This document shows, piece after piece, positions 22,280 through 33,084 of a stretch of DNA of 64,000 bases. The notes beneath the pieces were generated by a model, which was not told where the DNA came from, ran no database searches, and saw only the letters and a list, made by a program, of their open reading frames with translations. The stretch's first letter is position 1; each line of letters begins with the position of its first letter. The translations under genes were made by a program, and so were the position numbers. Origin of the DNA: Leucobacter komagatae (GTDB lineage: Bacteria > Actinomycetota > Actinomycetes > Actinomycetales > Microbacteriaceae); assembly GCF_006716085.1 (NCBI RefSeq), contig NZ_VFON01000001.1:2976001-3040000 (forward strand). The letters are read 5' to 3'.

Positions 22280-23132
22280 CGCGGTGGATACAGAGGGCCT
22301 CTGGAATGGTGCGCCGCAGCGGCTCGACCGCGTCGCCGTCGAGCTTGGCCTTGTCCGCTCGCGCAGCCGTGCCGCCGAGCTGATCGGTGCCGGCGGCATT
22401 GCGATTGACGGCGTGCCCGCGACAAAGCCCGGCGCGAAGGTGACAGCCGGGGCACGTGTCTCGGTAACCGGCGACGACCACTACGTGAGCCGTGGAGCGC
22501 ACAAGCTCGTCGCGGCCCTTGACGAGTTCGCGCTCGACGCGACCGGTCGCCTCGCGCTCGACCTCGGCGCTTCGACGGGTGGGTTTACCCAGGTGCTCTT
22601 GGAGCGCGGGGCCAACACCGTGCTCGCCGTTGACGTTGGGCACGACCAGCTCGCACCCGAGCTGCGCGGCGACGACCGCGTACGCGTCGTCGAGGGCTGC
22701 AACGCCCGCGAGCTCGACGCTGACATGCTCGCAGAGCTGACGGGCGTGGCCGATCGGCCCTCACTCGTCGTCGCAGACCTGTCGTTCATCTCGCTCACGC
22801 TGATCCTGCCCGCGATTACGCGCTGCACCGACGACGGGGCCGACCTGGCCCTGCTCATCAAACCGCAGTTCGAGGTGGGCCGGGTGCGCGACGGCGTCGT
22901 CACCGATCCGGGGCTGTGGCGCGACGCGATCGCGAAGGTGCTTGCCGCCGCCACCAGCAACCGGCTCGCGGTGCGGGGCCTCGCGCCGTCGCCCATTGCC
23001 GGCGGCGAAGGAAACCGAGAATTCCTTGTGCATCTCGTGCGCGGCGAACCCTCCGATCCGAGAGAATGGGATGAGCGCATCCGCGAGGTGTGCGAGCCCG
23101 GGTACACGCGTGAAGAAGGGACAGAAGAGTGA
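22266..23132 (+). CDS. tlyA: TlyA-type rRNA 2'-O-ribose methyltransferase
   Basis: The ATG at 22266 gives 288 residues, a normal TlyA length; further upstream in-frame sequence is the shadow of the small gene. An N-terminal S4 RNA-binding domain (RLDRVAVELGLVRSRSRAAELIGAGGIAIDG) is followed by an FtsJ-like SAM methyltransferase with LDLGASTGGFTQVLLERG as motif I. Family members methylate 16S and 23S rRNA 2'-OH groups and condition capreomycin sensitivity. It overlaps nadK by 4 bp (GTGA). Confidence 0.93.
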   Translation: MRARSAVDTEGLWNGAPQRLDRVAVELGLVRSRSRAAELIGAGGIAIDGVPATKPGAKVTAGARVSVTGDDHYVSRGAHKLVAALDEFALDATGRLALDLGASTGGFTQVLLERGANTVLAVDVGHDQLAPELRGDDRVRVVEGCNARELDADMLAELTGVADRPSLVVADLSFISLTLILPAITRCTDDGADLALLIKPQFEVGRVRDGVVTDPGLWRDAIAKVLAAATSNRLAVRGLAPSPIAGGEGNREFLVHLVRGEPSDPREWDERIREVCEPGYTREEGTEE

Positions 23133-24088
23133 CAGTTTCTGCGCACGACCGATGCATGCTCATCGTCTCGCACACCTATCGTCCCGAGGCGATCGAGGCG
23201 ACGGCGGCGGTCGTTGATGCGCTCATCGCTGCGGCGGTCGTACCGGTCATGAGCGCTGGGGACCGCGCGGATTTTGCGCCCCACGTCGATGTCGGGCGCA
23301 CCGCAGTGCTCGGCGACGAGGTGCCGCTCGCCCAGCTCGAGGCCGCATTCGTGCTCGGGGGCGACGGCACGATCCTGCGCGCCGCCGAGATGCTGCACGG
23401 CTCCGCCTGCCCGATTGCGGGCGTGAACCTTGGCCACGTCGGCTTCCTGGCCGAGATGGAGAGCTTCGACCTCGGCTTCACGGTCGAGCAGGTGCTCGCC
23501 GGGAATTACACGGTCGACGAGCGCCTCACCCTCGATGTGCGCGCCGAGCTCAACGGCGAGGTGCTCGCCGAGACGTGGGCGCTGAACGAGGCGACCGTTG
23601 AGAAGCGTAGGCGCATGCTTGAGGTTTCGGTCGGCATCGATGACCACCCGGTCTCGGTCTTCGCCTGCGACGGCGTCGTGCTCGCGACACCGACGGGGTC
23701 GACGGCCTACGCGTTCTCCGCGGGCGGCCCGATCGTGTGGCCGTCGGTGCAGGCGCTGCTCATGGTGCCGATCGCGGCTCACGCGCTGTTCAACAAGCCG
23801 CTCGTCGCGGGCCCCGATTCCGAGCTCACCGTGCGGATTCTGCCCGAGAACGTCGGCCCCGGCGTCATGTGGTGCGACGGCAGGCGGCGCACAGAGCTGC
23901 CCGCTGGTTCGGTCGTGACCGTGAGGCGGTCGGCTGAGACGGTGCGCATCGCGCGGCTGAACGAGGCACCGTTCTCGGAGCGCCTGGTGCGGAAGTTCGA
24001 CCTGCCGGTCACGGGCTGGCGCGGCGATCGCAACGGCAACGGCCGGCGAGCGGTGAGCGCCGCCGACAGCGAGGGCGGTGGCGCATGA
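23129..24088 (+). CDS. nadK: NAD kinase
   Basis: The 319-residue protein starts at GTG in a GTGA overlap with tlyA. It has the diagnostic GGDGT motif (FVLGGDGTILRAAE, Asp79), the NLGHVGFLAE segment, and the second motif in TPTGSTAYAFSAGGPIVWP. It phosphorylates NAD to NADP in the cytosol. The C-terminal 30 residues are low-complexity. The stop overlaps recN by 4 bp, giving a tlyA-nadK-recN operon as in other actinobacteria. Confidence 0.95.
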   Translation: MTVSAHDRCMLIVSHTYRPEAIEATAAVVDALIAAAVVPVMSAGDRADFAPHVDVGRTAVLGDEVPLAQLEAAFVLGGDGTILRAAEMLHGSACPIAGVNLGHVGFLAEMESFDLGFTVEQVLAGNYTVDERLTLDVRAELNGEVLAETWALNEATVEKRRRMLEVSVGIDDHPVSVFACDGVVLATPTGSTAYAFSAGGPIVWPSVQALLMVPIAAHALFNKPLVAGPDSELTVRILPENVGPGVMWCDGRRRTELPAGSVVTVRRSAETVRIARLNEAPFSERLVRKFDLPVTGWRGDRNGNGRRAVSAADSEGGGA

Positions 24089-25770
24089 TCGAGGAACTCC
24101 GGATCAAGGACCTCGGCGTCATCGCCGACGCGACCCTGCCGCTCGGGCCCGGCTTTACCGCGATCACCGGTGAGACCGGCGCCGGCAAAACGATGGTCGT
24201 GAGCGCGCTCGGCCTGCTCATGGGCGAGCGCTCGGACGCGGGCGCGGTGCGCCTCGGCGCGAGCCAGGCACGCGTGAGCGGCATCGTGCACACCTCCGAC
24301 GCCGCTGTTGTTGACATCGTCGATGAGCTCGGCGGCGAGGTCGAAGAGGGCGAACTCATCATGAGCCGCACGGTTTCTGCGGAGGGGCGCAGCCGCGCGG
24401 CGGTCGGCGGCGCGAGCGCGCCCGTCGGCGCGCTGGGGAGGCTATCGGAGCGCCTGTTCGCGGTGCACGGGCAGTCGGAACAGCTGCGGCTGAAGTCGCA
24501 GGCCGCGCAGCGCGACACCCTCGACCGCTTCGGCGGCTCGAAGGTCGCCTCGAAACTGCGCGCCTACCGTGACGCTCACGCGGAGCGGGCCGCATCCGAG
24601 GAGCGGCTGCGCACCCTCACCGAGACCCAGGAGTCGCGCGCGGCCGAGGTCGCAAAGCTGCGCGCCGAGCTCGAAGAGATCAACGCCGTCGAACCCGTCG
24701 CGGGGGAGGAGACCGAGCTCGCGCAGCGCATCGAGCTACTCGGCAACGTCGAGGGGCTGCGGGCTGCGGCCGTCGGCGCCGGTGAGGCGCTCGCGAGCGA
24801 GTCTGACGACCCCATGCAGCGCGACGCCGGCGGTCTCGTCGACCTCGCGGTGCAGGATCTCGAGCGGGTCGCCGAGCTGGATCCGCGCATCGCGGCCGTC
24901 GCCGAGCAGCTGCGCTCGGTGAGCTTTCAGATCGCCGATGCCGCGAAGGAGCTCGCGGCGTACGCGAGCGACCTTGACGAGGAGGGCCCGGGCGAGCTCG
25001 CCCGGGCGAGCGACAGGCTCGCGCAGCTCACCGCGCTGTTCCGCTTCTACGGGGCGACAAGTGAAGAGGTGCTCTCGCACGCGGAGGCCGCGTCGCGGAA
25101 GCTTCTCGAGCTCGACGATGACGACGAGGCCCTCGGCGGGCTCGCAGACAGGGTCGCCGAGTTGACCGCCCGCGAGCGAGGGCTCGCAGCCGATCTCACC
25201 GCGCTGCGCGTCGATGCGGCCGAGCGCCTCGGCAAGGCCGTGAGCACCGAGCTGCGTGAGCTCGCGCTGCCTGACGCCCGGTTCGTTGCCGCGGTGACGC
25301 CGCTTGACACGCTCAGCTCGTCGGGCGCCGACGAGATCCAGTTCCTCCTCGCGCCGCACCCCGGTTCGACGCCGCGCCAGATCGCGAAGACTGCGTCGGG
25401 CGGCGAGCTGTCGCGCGTGATGCTCGCGCTCGAGGTCGTGCTCGCTGGCGCCGACCCCGTGCCGACGTTCGTGTTCGACGAGGTCGACGCAGGCGTTGGT
25501 GGCGCGGCCGCGATCGAGATCGGCCGAAGGCTCAAGCAGCTGTCGAAGACCTCGCAGGTCATCGTCGTCACTCACCTCGCGCAGGTCGCCGCGTTCGCGA
25601 CGAACCACCTCCGCGTGGTGAAAGACTCGAGCGGCGGGTTCACGCAGTCGAGCTGCCAGCGGCTTGAGGGCGACGACCGCCTCGCCGAGATGGCCCGGCT
25701 TCTCTCGGGTCTCGACACCTCGGAGAGCGCGCTCGACCACGCCGCCGAGCTGCTGCAGCTCGGCGCGTAG
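24085..25770 (+). CDS. recN: DNA repair protein RecN
   Basis: The 561-residue SMC-like ATPase has Walker A GETGAGKT (29-36), coiled-coil arms across about 150-390, an ABC signature in TASGGELSRVMLALE and Walker B in FVFDEVDAGVGG. The terminal motif VTHLAQVAAFA completes the family pattern. It acts in double-strand-break repair by holding DNA ends. It is slightly longer than average but has no odd insertions. It is translationally coupled to nadK. Confidence 0.95.
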   Translation: MIEELRIKDLGVIADATLPLGPGFTAITGETGAGKTMVVSALGLLMGERSDAGAVRLGASQARVSGIVHTSDAAVVDIVDELGGEVEEGELIMSRTVSAEGRSRAAVGGASAPVGALGRLSERLFAVHGQSEQLRLKSQAAQRDTLDRFGGSKVASKLRAYRDAHAERAASEERLRTLTETQESRAAEVAKLRAELEEINAVEPVAGEETELAQRIELLGNVEGLRAAAVGAGEALASESDDPMQRDAGGLVDLAVQDLERVAELDPRIAAVAEQLRSVSFQIADAAKELAAYASDLDEEGPGELARASDRLAQLTALFRFYGATSEEVLSHAEAASRKLLELDDDDEALGGLADRVAELTARERGLAADLTALRVDAAERLGKAVSTELRELALPDARFVAAVTPLDTLSSSGADEIQFLLAPHPGSTPRQIAKTASGGELSRVMLALEVVLAGADPVPTFVFDEVDAGVGGAAAIEIGRRLKQLSKTSQVIVVTHLAQVAAFATNHLRVVKDSSGGFTQSSCQRLEGDDRLAEMARLLSGLDTSESALDHAAELLQLGA

Positions 25771-25829
25771 CTGATCGTTTTTTCAGCCGGTTCTCGCTAG
25801 CGGACCCCGCCCGCTGCTACGCTCGCTGC

Positions 25830-27080
25830 ATGGCGATATTCAGATCCATAGGCTTTGGAAAGAAGACTAAGGTGACGGAGGCGCCCGCGCCCGAACCGCC
25901 CGCGGCAGAGCCGAAGCTCGTGCTTCACGCAGACACGACGCAGATGGACGCCGAGGTGCGCGAGATGTACCGCGACGCCCGCGAAGCTGCGCAGGATGCA
26001 GAAGACGAGGCGCGCGTCAGCCCGAAGCGCGAGTTCACGATCGGGCGGCCGTTCGCGCTCGGCTTCACGGTCGCGCTTGGCGTGCTCGTCGCGCTCGTCG
26101 TCGGCGACATGGTCGGGCAGCTCTCCACGATCCTGATGTATGTGGTCGCCGCGCTCTTCATCGCGCTCGGGCTCGACCCGGTCGTGCGCTGGCTCGAGCG
26201 GCACGGGGTGCGGAGGCCGCTCGGCATCGGCATCGTGTTCGTCGGCTTCATTCTCATCATCGGCGGCATCCTCGCGATCGTCATCCCGATGATCGGCAAC
26301 CAGGTCGCGCAGCTCGTGCAGAGCGCCCCCGAGATAGTCCGAAACCTTACGAGCGAGCAGTGGTACAAGGACGTGAACGAGCGCTTCGGCGAGTTCATCG
26401 ACTTCAACGCGATCTTGAAGATGGGGCAGGACTTCATCGGGAAGCCCTCCAACTGGGCGTCGGTCGCCGGCGGCGTGTGGCAGGCGGGCCTCGGTATCGC
26501 GAACGGCCTCACCGCAGGCCTGATCGTGCTCATCCTGTCGCTCTACTTCCTCTCCTCGCTGCGCACGATCAAGCGCGGCTTCTACTCCGTGGTGCCGCGC
26601 TCGGGTCGCGCGAAGGTCATCGACATCACCGAGCAGGTGACGAAGTCGGTTGGTGGGTACGTGAACGGCATGGTCGTGCTCGCGCTCGTGAACGCGACGC
26701 TCGGCTTCATCATGATGACGATCGTCGGGGTGCCGTTCGCGGGCCTCGTCGCGGTCGGCGTCTTCCTGCTCGCGCTCATCCCGCTCATCGGCTCCGTCCT
26801 CGCGACGGTGCTCGTCACGGCGATCGCGCTGTTCAACTCGCCGATCACGGCGCTCGTCGCCGCGATCTACTACCTCATCTACATGCAGCTCGAGTCGTAC
26901 CTGCTGACGCCGCGCATCATGAACCGCGTGGTGTCGGTGCCCGGCTCGCTCGTCGTCATCGGCGCGCTCGCCGGCGGTACGCTGCTCGGGCTGCTCGGTG
27001 CGCTCATCGCGATTCCCGTCACGGCGGCGGTGCTGATGATCATCAAGCAGGTGTGGGTGCCGCGCCAGAATGCGCGCTAG
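25830..27080 (+). CDS. AI-2E family transporter
   Basis: The 416-residue membrane protein has a 75-residue charged N-terminus, then about 8 membrane segments. Family features include the N-terminal helical pair, a long amphipathic middle (about 160-230) and the C-terminal LIPLIGSVLATVL and QLESYLLTPRIM motifs of AI-2E (PerM-like) exporters. Family members export varied substrates, including Na+/H+ exchange in some; the name does not prove autoinducer-2 transport. It lies between recN and pyrG. Confidence 0.87.
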   Translation: MAIFRSIGFGKKTKVTEAPAPEPPAAEPKLVLHADTTQMDAEVREMYRDAREAAQDAEDEARVSPKREFTIGRPFALGFTVALGVLVALVVGDMVGQLSTILMYVVAALFIALGLDPVVRWLERHGVRRPLGIGIVFVGFILIIGGILAIVIPMIGNQVAQLVQSAPEIVRNLTSEQWYKDVNERFGEFIDFNAILKMGQDFIGKPSNWASVAGGVWQAGLGIANGLTAGLIVLILSLYFLSSLRTIKRGFYSVVPRSGRAKVIDITEQVTKSVGGYVNGMVVLALVNATLGFIMMTIVGVPFAGLVAVGVFLLALIPLIGSVLATVLVTAIALFNSPITALVAAIYYLIYMQLESYLLTPRIMNRVVSVPGSLVVIGALAGGTLLGLLGALIAIPVTAAVLMIIKQVWVPRQNAR

Positions 27081-28853
<1,773 letters not shown>

Positions 28854-28859
28854 CCCAAC

Positions 28860-29519
28860 GTGCTGAACGCGGCCGGCCACGAGCCCCCGATCGCCGACGA
28901 GCCCGCACCCGACGTGCGCGTGCTCGAGAGCACGGAGCTCGTGGCCGGTCACGTCTGGGACATCAGGCGCGACCGCCTCGACTTCGCCGGCACCGTGCTT
29001 GAGCGCGACTACATGGACCATCCGGGCGCCGTCGCCGTGCTCGCGCTCGACGACGAAGATCGCGCGCTCATGTTCAGGCAGTACCGCCACCCGATCGCGC
29101 ACCGCGACTGGGAGATTCCCGCGGGCCTCATGGACGTCGCAGGCGAGAGCGGCCTCGTCGGGGCCAAGCGAGAACTCGCCGAAGAGGCAGACCTGCAGGC
29201 GACCGAGTGGTCGCTGCTGCTCGAAATGTTCCTCAGCCCCGGCGGCTCGAGCGAAGCGATTCGCGTCTTCCTCGCCCGCGGCCTGAGTGAGGCCGTGCAC
29301 GAGTTCGTGCGTGAGGGCGAGGAGGCCGAGCTCGAGCCCGTGTGGGTGCCGCTCGAAGACGCCGTCACCGCGGCGCTCGACGGGCGCATCGGAAACGCCC
29401 TGACCGTCGGTGCGGTGCTCGCGGCAGCTGCATCGAAGGCGGCGGGGTGGGCGACCCTCCGCGATCCTGATCTGCCGTGGACCGCGCGCGCCCTCGTGCG
29501 CGGCGAACGATCGAAGTAG
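28860..29519 (+). CDS. NUDIX hydrolase (ADP-ribose pyrophosphatase-like)
   Basis: The 219-residue protein starts at GTG 6 bp after pyrG. The Nudix box runs from [23 protein letters not shown] (about 93-115) in the GX5EX7REUXEE pattern; the usual first Glu position reads Ser/Gly-shifted here, and the REL-EE core is intact. The upstream stretch [19 protein letters not shown] is typical of ADP-ribose pyrophosphatases. It probably hydrolyses ADP-ribose or a related nucleoside diphosphate. The pyrG-NUDIX-xerD order is conserved in actinobacteria. Confidence 0.88.
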   Translation: MLNAAGHEPPIADEPAPDVRVLESTELVAGHVWDIRRDRLDFAGTVLERDYMDHPGAVAVLALDDEDRALMFRQYRHPIAHRDWEIPAGLMDVAGESGLVGAKRELAEEADLQATEWSLLLEMFLSPGGSSEAIRVFLARGLSEAVHEFVREGEEAELEPVWVPLEDAVTAALDGRIGNALTVGAVLAAAASKAAGWATLRDPDLPWTARALVRGERSK

Positions 29520-29523
29520 GCGC

Positions 29524-30543
29524 ATGGAGCCGGGGCAAGCGATCGCGAAGTACCTCAGGCACCTGAGCATTGAGCGCGGTCTGAGCGACAACAGCATGGC
29601 CGCGTACCGGCGCGACTTCGCGAAGTACGCCGACTGGCTTGGCGAGCGCGGCATCGATGACCTCGCCGCCGTCGCGCCCGACACGATCTCGGCGTACGTC
29701 GCCGCGCTCGCGGAGGAGAAGCGCGCCCCGCGGGCACAGGAGCCCGGCGGCGAGGCGGGAAAGCAGGATCCGGTGCCCGCGTACTCCGCAGCCTCGATCA
29801 CGCGCATGGTCTCGACCGTGCGCGGGCTCCACAGATTTCTGTACGACGAGGGCGCGCTCGCGGAGAACGCGGGCCGCGGTGTGCGCACACCGAAGAAAGG
29901 CCAGCGGCTCCCGAAAGCCCTCGCCGTCGAAGAGGTCGAGGCGCTGCTCGGAGCGGTGAGCGGCGACGACCCGGTGGCCCTTCGCGACCGCGCGCTCCTC
30001 GAACTGCTCTACGCGACCGGCGCGCGCGTGAGCGAGGTCGCCGCGATCGACCTCGACGACCTTTACGCGGGGGCGGGGGCGGGGCGCGAGGGCGCCGACG
30101 TGTGGGGCGACCCCGAGGGGACGCTCAGCGAGGGCGGCCTGCTGCGGGTTACCGGCAAGGGGTCAAAGACCCGGATCGTGCCGTACGGCAGCTATGCCGG
30201 TCGCGCGCTCGCCGCTTACCTCGTGCGCGCCCGCCCGCAGTTCGCAGCTCGCGGCACCGGCACGCCCGCGCTGTTCCTCGGGCCCCGCGGCGCGCGGCTC
30301 TCACGCCAGAGCGCCTGGCTCGTGATCCGGGCCGCCGCGGAGGCCGCCGAGCTTACGCAGGAGGTATCGCCGCACACGCTTCGGCACTCGTTCGCGACAC
30401 ACCTGCTCGCCGGGGGCGCCGACGTGCGCGCGGTGCAGGAGCTCCTCGGGCACGCCTCGGTGACGACGACGCAGATCTACACGCAGGTCACCGCAGACAC
30501 GCTGCGTGAGCACTACGTCAACGCGCACCCGCGGGCGAAGTAG
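29524..30543 (+). CDS. xerD: Site-specific tyrosine recombinase XerD
   Basis: The ATG at 29524, 4 bp after the NUDIX stop, gives 339 residues. The N-terminal SAM-like DNA-binding domain is followed by the catalytic domain with Arg in ATGARVSE, Lys in [10 protein letters not shown], His-x-x-Arg in [11 protein letters not shown], His in LLGHAS and the nucleophile Tyr in TTQIYTQV. Two insertions (about residues 70-85, Ala/Glu/Gly-rich; and about 183-203, [15 protein letters not shown]) make it longer than the usual ~300. With XerC it resolves chromosome dimers at dif; linkage to parA/scpAB supports the housekeeping role. An accessory island begins right after it. Confidence 0.93.
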   Translation: MEPGQAIAKYLRHLSIERGLSDNSMAAYRRDFAKYADWLGERGIDDLAAVAPDTISAYVAALAEEKRAPRAQEPGGEAGKQDPVPAYSAASITRMVSTVRGLHRFLYDEGALAENAGRGVRTPKKGQRLPKALAVEEVEALLGAVSGDDPVALRDRALLELLYATGARVSEVAAIDLDDLYAGAGAGREGADVWGDPEGTLSEGGLLRVTGKGSKTRIVPYGSYAGRALAAYLVRARPQFAARGTGTPALFLGPRGARLSRQSAWLVIRAAAEAAELTQEVSPHTLRHSFATHLLAGGADVRAVQELLGHASVTTTQIYTQVTADTLREHYVNAHPRAK

Positions 30544-30834
30544 GGGCCCTTGAGCTGCCGTTCGGCGGCGAGGCCGGAAGACGCGACCTGAGTCGGCGCT
30601 AGCGGGCGCTGACACGGTGGTTTTTCGGGTCGTGAGCAGGCATTGCATTCGTAGATCTGGTCATTTTGGCAGAGAGAGCATGCAGCGTTCCAACAAAACG
30701 TATGTTCCGTATGTATGATGAGAGCAACTGTGCGTGTTTCAGTTCGCAATCAGGCGTGGCCCTTCGTGTGCACGGTTGGTTAGCCGTTCTGAACGTCCCG
30801 CAGCTTCCGTGACCGCTACTGCAAGGGACCGACT
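30544..30834 (+). promoter_or_regulatory. Upstream region of the rhs gene
   Basis: The 291-bp gap is more AT-rich than the surroundings. It contains direct repeats CGTATGT (30699-30705 and about 30708-30714) and a TATGAT box at 30714-30719 without a well-spaced -35. AAGGGA precedes the rhs ATG. No gene is seen. Confidence 0.4.
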
Positions 30835-33084
30835 ATGAGCGAAAGCTGGCTGATGAAGATTGGGCCCGAGCGGTTGAAGTTCAGCATCGCCGGAGCGAAG
30901 GAGCACGTCAACTGGCTCAACAGCGCTGCTCGAGACGTCGAATCTGCTCGTTCCGACTTCGTCTTGCAGGCGGGCTCGGCGCTTGTTGACTTCAGTGGCT
31001 TCTTCGCAGACGTCTTTCGCGATCACGTGGGCTGGGCAGACGTCGACGGGCAGAACCTCGTGGCGTGTCTGCAGTCGATGAGTTCACAAATCTCTGCGCT
31101 CATCACCTCGGCTGAGGAGGAGAATGCGCGGCGTGACGGAGTTCGGGCTGCGCGCGAGGAGAAGTTCGCTGAGCTCGAACTGGAGTACAAGACCCAGGGC
31201 ACTACCGGCGTCGGGCCGATCTTGGTCGCAGCGCCCACGGTTGCCGAGGTCGAAGCGCTGATCCCGTTTCTGCCCGGTTCCCCTCCCTCCTCGCGGACGA
31301 GCGATGTCTCCCTCAGAAGCCGAGAGACGCCCTCGGGAGGGTCGGCCAAGGCCGGTGGAAGAACGTCTGCCAGGCCGGGAAACCTGAAGAAGTTCGCTGA
31401 CGCGTCTAGCCCGTGGAGATGGAACCCCATAGTTCCCTTGTCCCTGGCGAATCCCGCCGGCTCGGACTGGGGGCACGTGAGTGACGGCGGTGCGATCGCT
31501 GCGATCTCGAAGTGGTATGCGGCGAACGCGAAGGAACGTGAGTGGATCGGGAAGCTTGCGACCGAGTTCTCGAAAGCAGGGGGCAGCGGCGGGCTCCGAA
31601 CGCTTTCGGACGGGGCGATAGCGGACGCACTGACGGCTGCGGGGATGTACCCCGGACGGGAAGACGGCCTGGAACTCGAACTTCCCCAGACCTTCGGAAC
31701 AATGCCAAGTACCGGGTACGCGGCCGACCCCGTAAACACTGCCACCGGCAACTTTATCGAGCCCGAGTCTGATTGCGAGGGTACGGGGGCTGCTGCGTCG
31801 CTTTCGCTGACAAGGATGTACAACTCCCAAGACGAAGGAGTCGGTGTGTTCGGGCCGGGGTGGTCTTCGACACTGGACATGCGCCTCGAGTTCACCGACG
31901 AGCGAGCCGAGTTCGTGATGGCTGACGGGCGCCGTGTGCTGTACCCTCGCGAGGGCGCAGGCTGGGGTCGTGCGGTCCGCGGCAACTACTGGCTCGCCGA
32001 GGAAGAACCGCGGCTTGCTGGTCTATCGGGCGTTGGCGCCACGACTCACTCCTGGGCGGGCTCGCGACCGCTCGTCGTGAGGGACAACGCCGGCACCTGG
32101 TGGGCCTTCTCTCAGTCCGGTGAGTGGCTCGGGTGCGGTTCGGGGCCGGGCACCGTTGTTCGTGCCATCCGCGACCGAGCCGGTCGTGTCACCGAGTTGC
32201 GGCACGAGCGTGGGCGCAGGGTTGTCGTCGAGTACGGTGATGGGCGCCCGGTGCGGGTTACCCGCCCGGACGGAAGTAGCGTCAAGTATCGCTTTGACGA
32301 GCAGGGCCGGCTCTGTGAAACCGAGACGCCACTGGGCGTGCGCTCCTACCGCTGGAATGCTGACGGGTTGATCGACCGGGTGACGGGCGAGTCCGGGGTC
32401 ATCGAGTGCGAGAACACCTACGACGCAGACAGGCGGGTACTCACACAGCACACTGAATTTGGGCGGGATATTCAGTTTGCCTACCTGACAGGCAGGGTGA
32501 CTGTCGTGTCAGACGCCGACGGAGAGCAGTCGAACTCTTGGGTTGCAGACAGGTGGGGGAAGCTCGTCGGCGTGACAGATACCGACGGGGCCAAACAGTC
32601 GATGAGTTACGACCCCCACGGCAACCTGGTCTCGGTGCGAGAGCGTGACGGTGAGACGACCGTGCACGTGGTCGATCACCGGGGCCGGCGAGTGCGCACC
32701 GTCACTCCAGAGGGGGCTGACACGCGTTACGAGTGGGATGATCAGGATCGCCTCACTCTGGTCTCGTCCGTGGCCTTTGCTGGCGGCAATCAGGCGGGGC
32801 AGCAGCCCGACAGGGCGCCCGCTGTGAAGCGCTTCGAGTATGCTTCGGTCGAGGACCGGGCACCCAGCGTGGTCATCGACCCTTTGGGGGCCACCACTCG
32901 CTTGACCTGGAAGCGTGGGCTGCTCACGCGAGTCGTCGACCCTGTCGGAGTGTCTGTCAGCTTTAAGTACGACGCATACGGCGATCTGACCTCAGTCGTT
33001 GACGGGCTCGCGAACGGGCCTATAGGACAAAAAGTGTGTAAACCGTTGGGCGTGTCAGGTCCGCCCTCCCCATCCTTTGCGTAG
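30835..33084 (+). CDS. RHS/YD-repeat polymorphic-toxin-like protein, 5' part (interrupted by IS)
   Basis: Residues 1-727 belong to the rhs protein; the last 22 codons are read from IS sequence. The first ~125 residues are helical (LKFSIAGAKEHVNWLNSAARDV), plausibly a WXG/LXG-like secretion domain, which is inference. A DUF6531-like segment begins near YAADPVNTATGNFIEPESDC and continues through LTRMYNSQDEGVGVFGPGWSS. YD repeats follow (YRFDEQGRLCETETPLG, YRWNADGLIDRVTGESG). Removing 33017-34306 joins codon 728 in frame to the 3' part, restoring 1723 residues. Members of this class carry a C-terminal toxin inside a YD-repeat shell. The broken gene is probably not producing full-length toxin. 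Confidence 0.88.
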   Translation: MSESWLMKIGPERLKFSIAGAKEHVNWLNSAARDVESARSDFVLQAGSALVDFSGFFADVFRDHVGWADVDGQNLVACLQSMSSQISALITSAEEENARRDGVRAAREEKFAELELEYKTQGTTGVGPILVAAPTVAEVEALIPFLPGSPPSSRTSDVSLRSRETPSGGSAKAGGRTSARPGNLKKFADASSPWRWNPIVPLSLANPAGSDWGHVSDGGAIAAISKWYAANAKEREWIGKLATEFSKAGGSGGLRTLSDGAIADALTAAGMYPGREDGLELELPQTFGTMPSTGYAADPVNTATGNFIEPESDCEGTGAAASLSLTRMYNSQDEGVGVFGPGWSSTLDMRLEFTDERAEFVMADGRRVLYPREGAGWGRAVRGNYWLAEEEPRLAGLSGVGATTHSWAGSRPLVVRDNAGTWWAFSQSGEWLGCGSGPGTVVRAIRDRAGRVTELRHERGRRVVVEYGDGRPVRVTRPDGSSVKYRFDEQGRLCETETPLGVRSYRWNADGLIDRVTGESGVIECENTYDADRRVLTQHTEFGRDIQFAYLTGRVTVVSDADGEQSNSWVADRWGKLVGVTDTDGAKQSMSYDPHGNLVSVRERDGETTVHVVDHRGRRVRTVTPEGADTRYEWDDQDRLTLVSSVAFAGGNQAGQQPDRAPAVKRFEYASVEDRAPSVVIDPLGATTRLTWKRGLLTRVVDPVGVSVSFKYDAYGDLTSVVDGLANGPIGQKVCKPLGVSGPPSPSFA
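33009..33016. repeat. 8-bp target site duplication, left copy
   Basis: CGCGAACG immediately left of the IS, identical to 34299-34306. The length fits IS256-family insertions (8-9 bp). Confidence 0.88.
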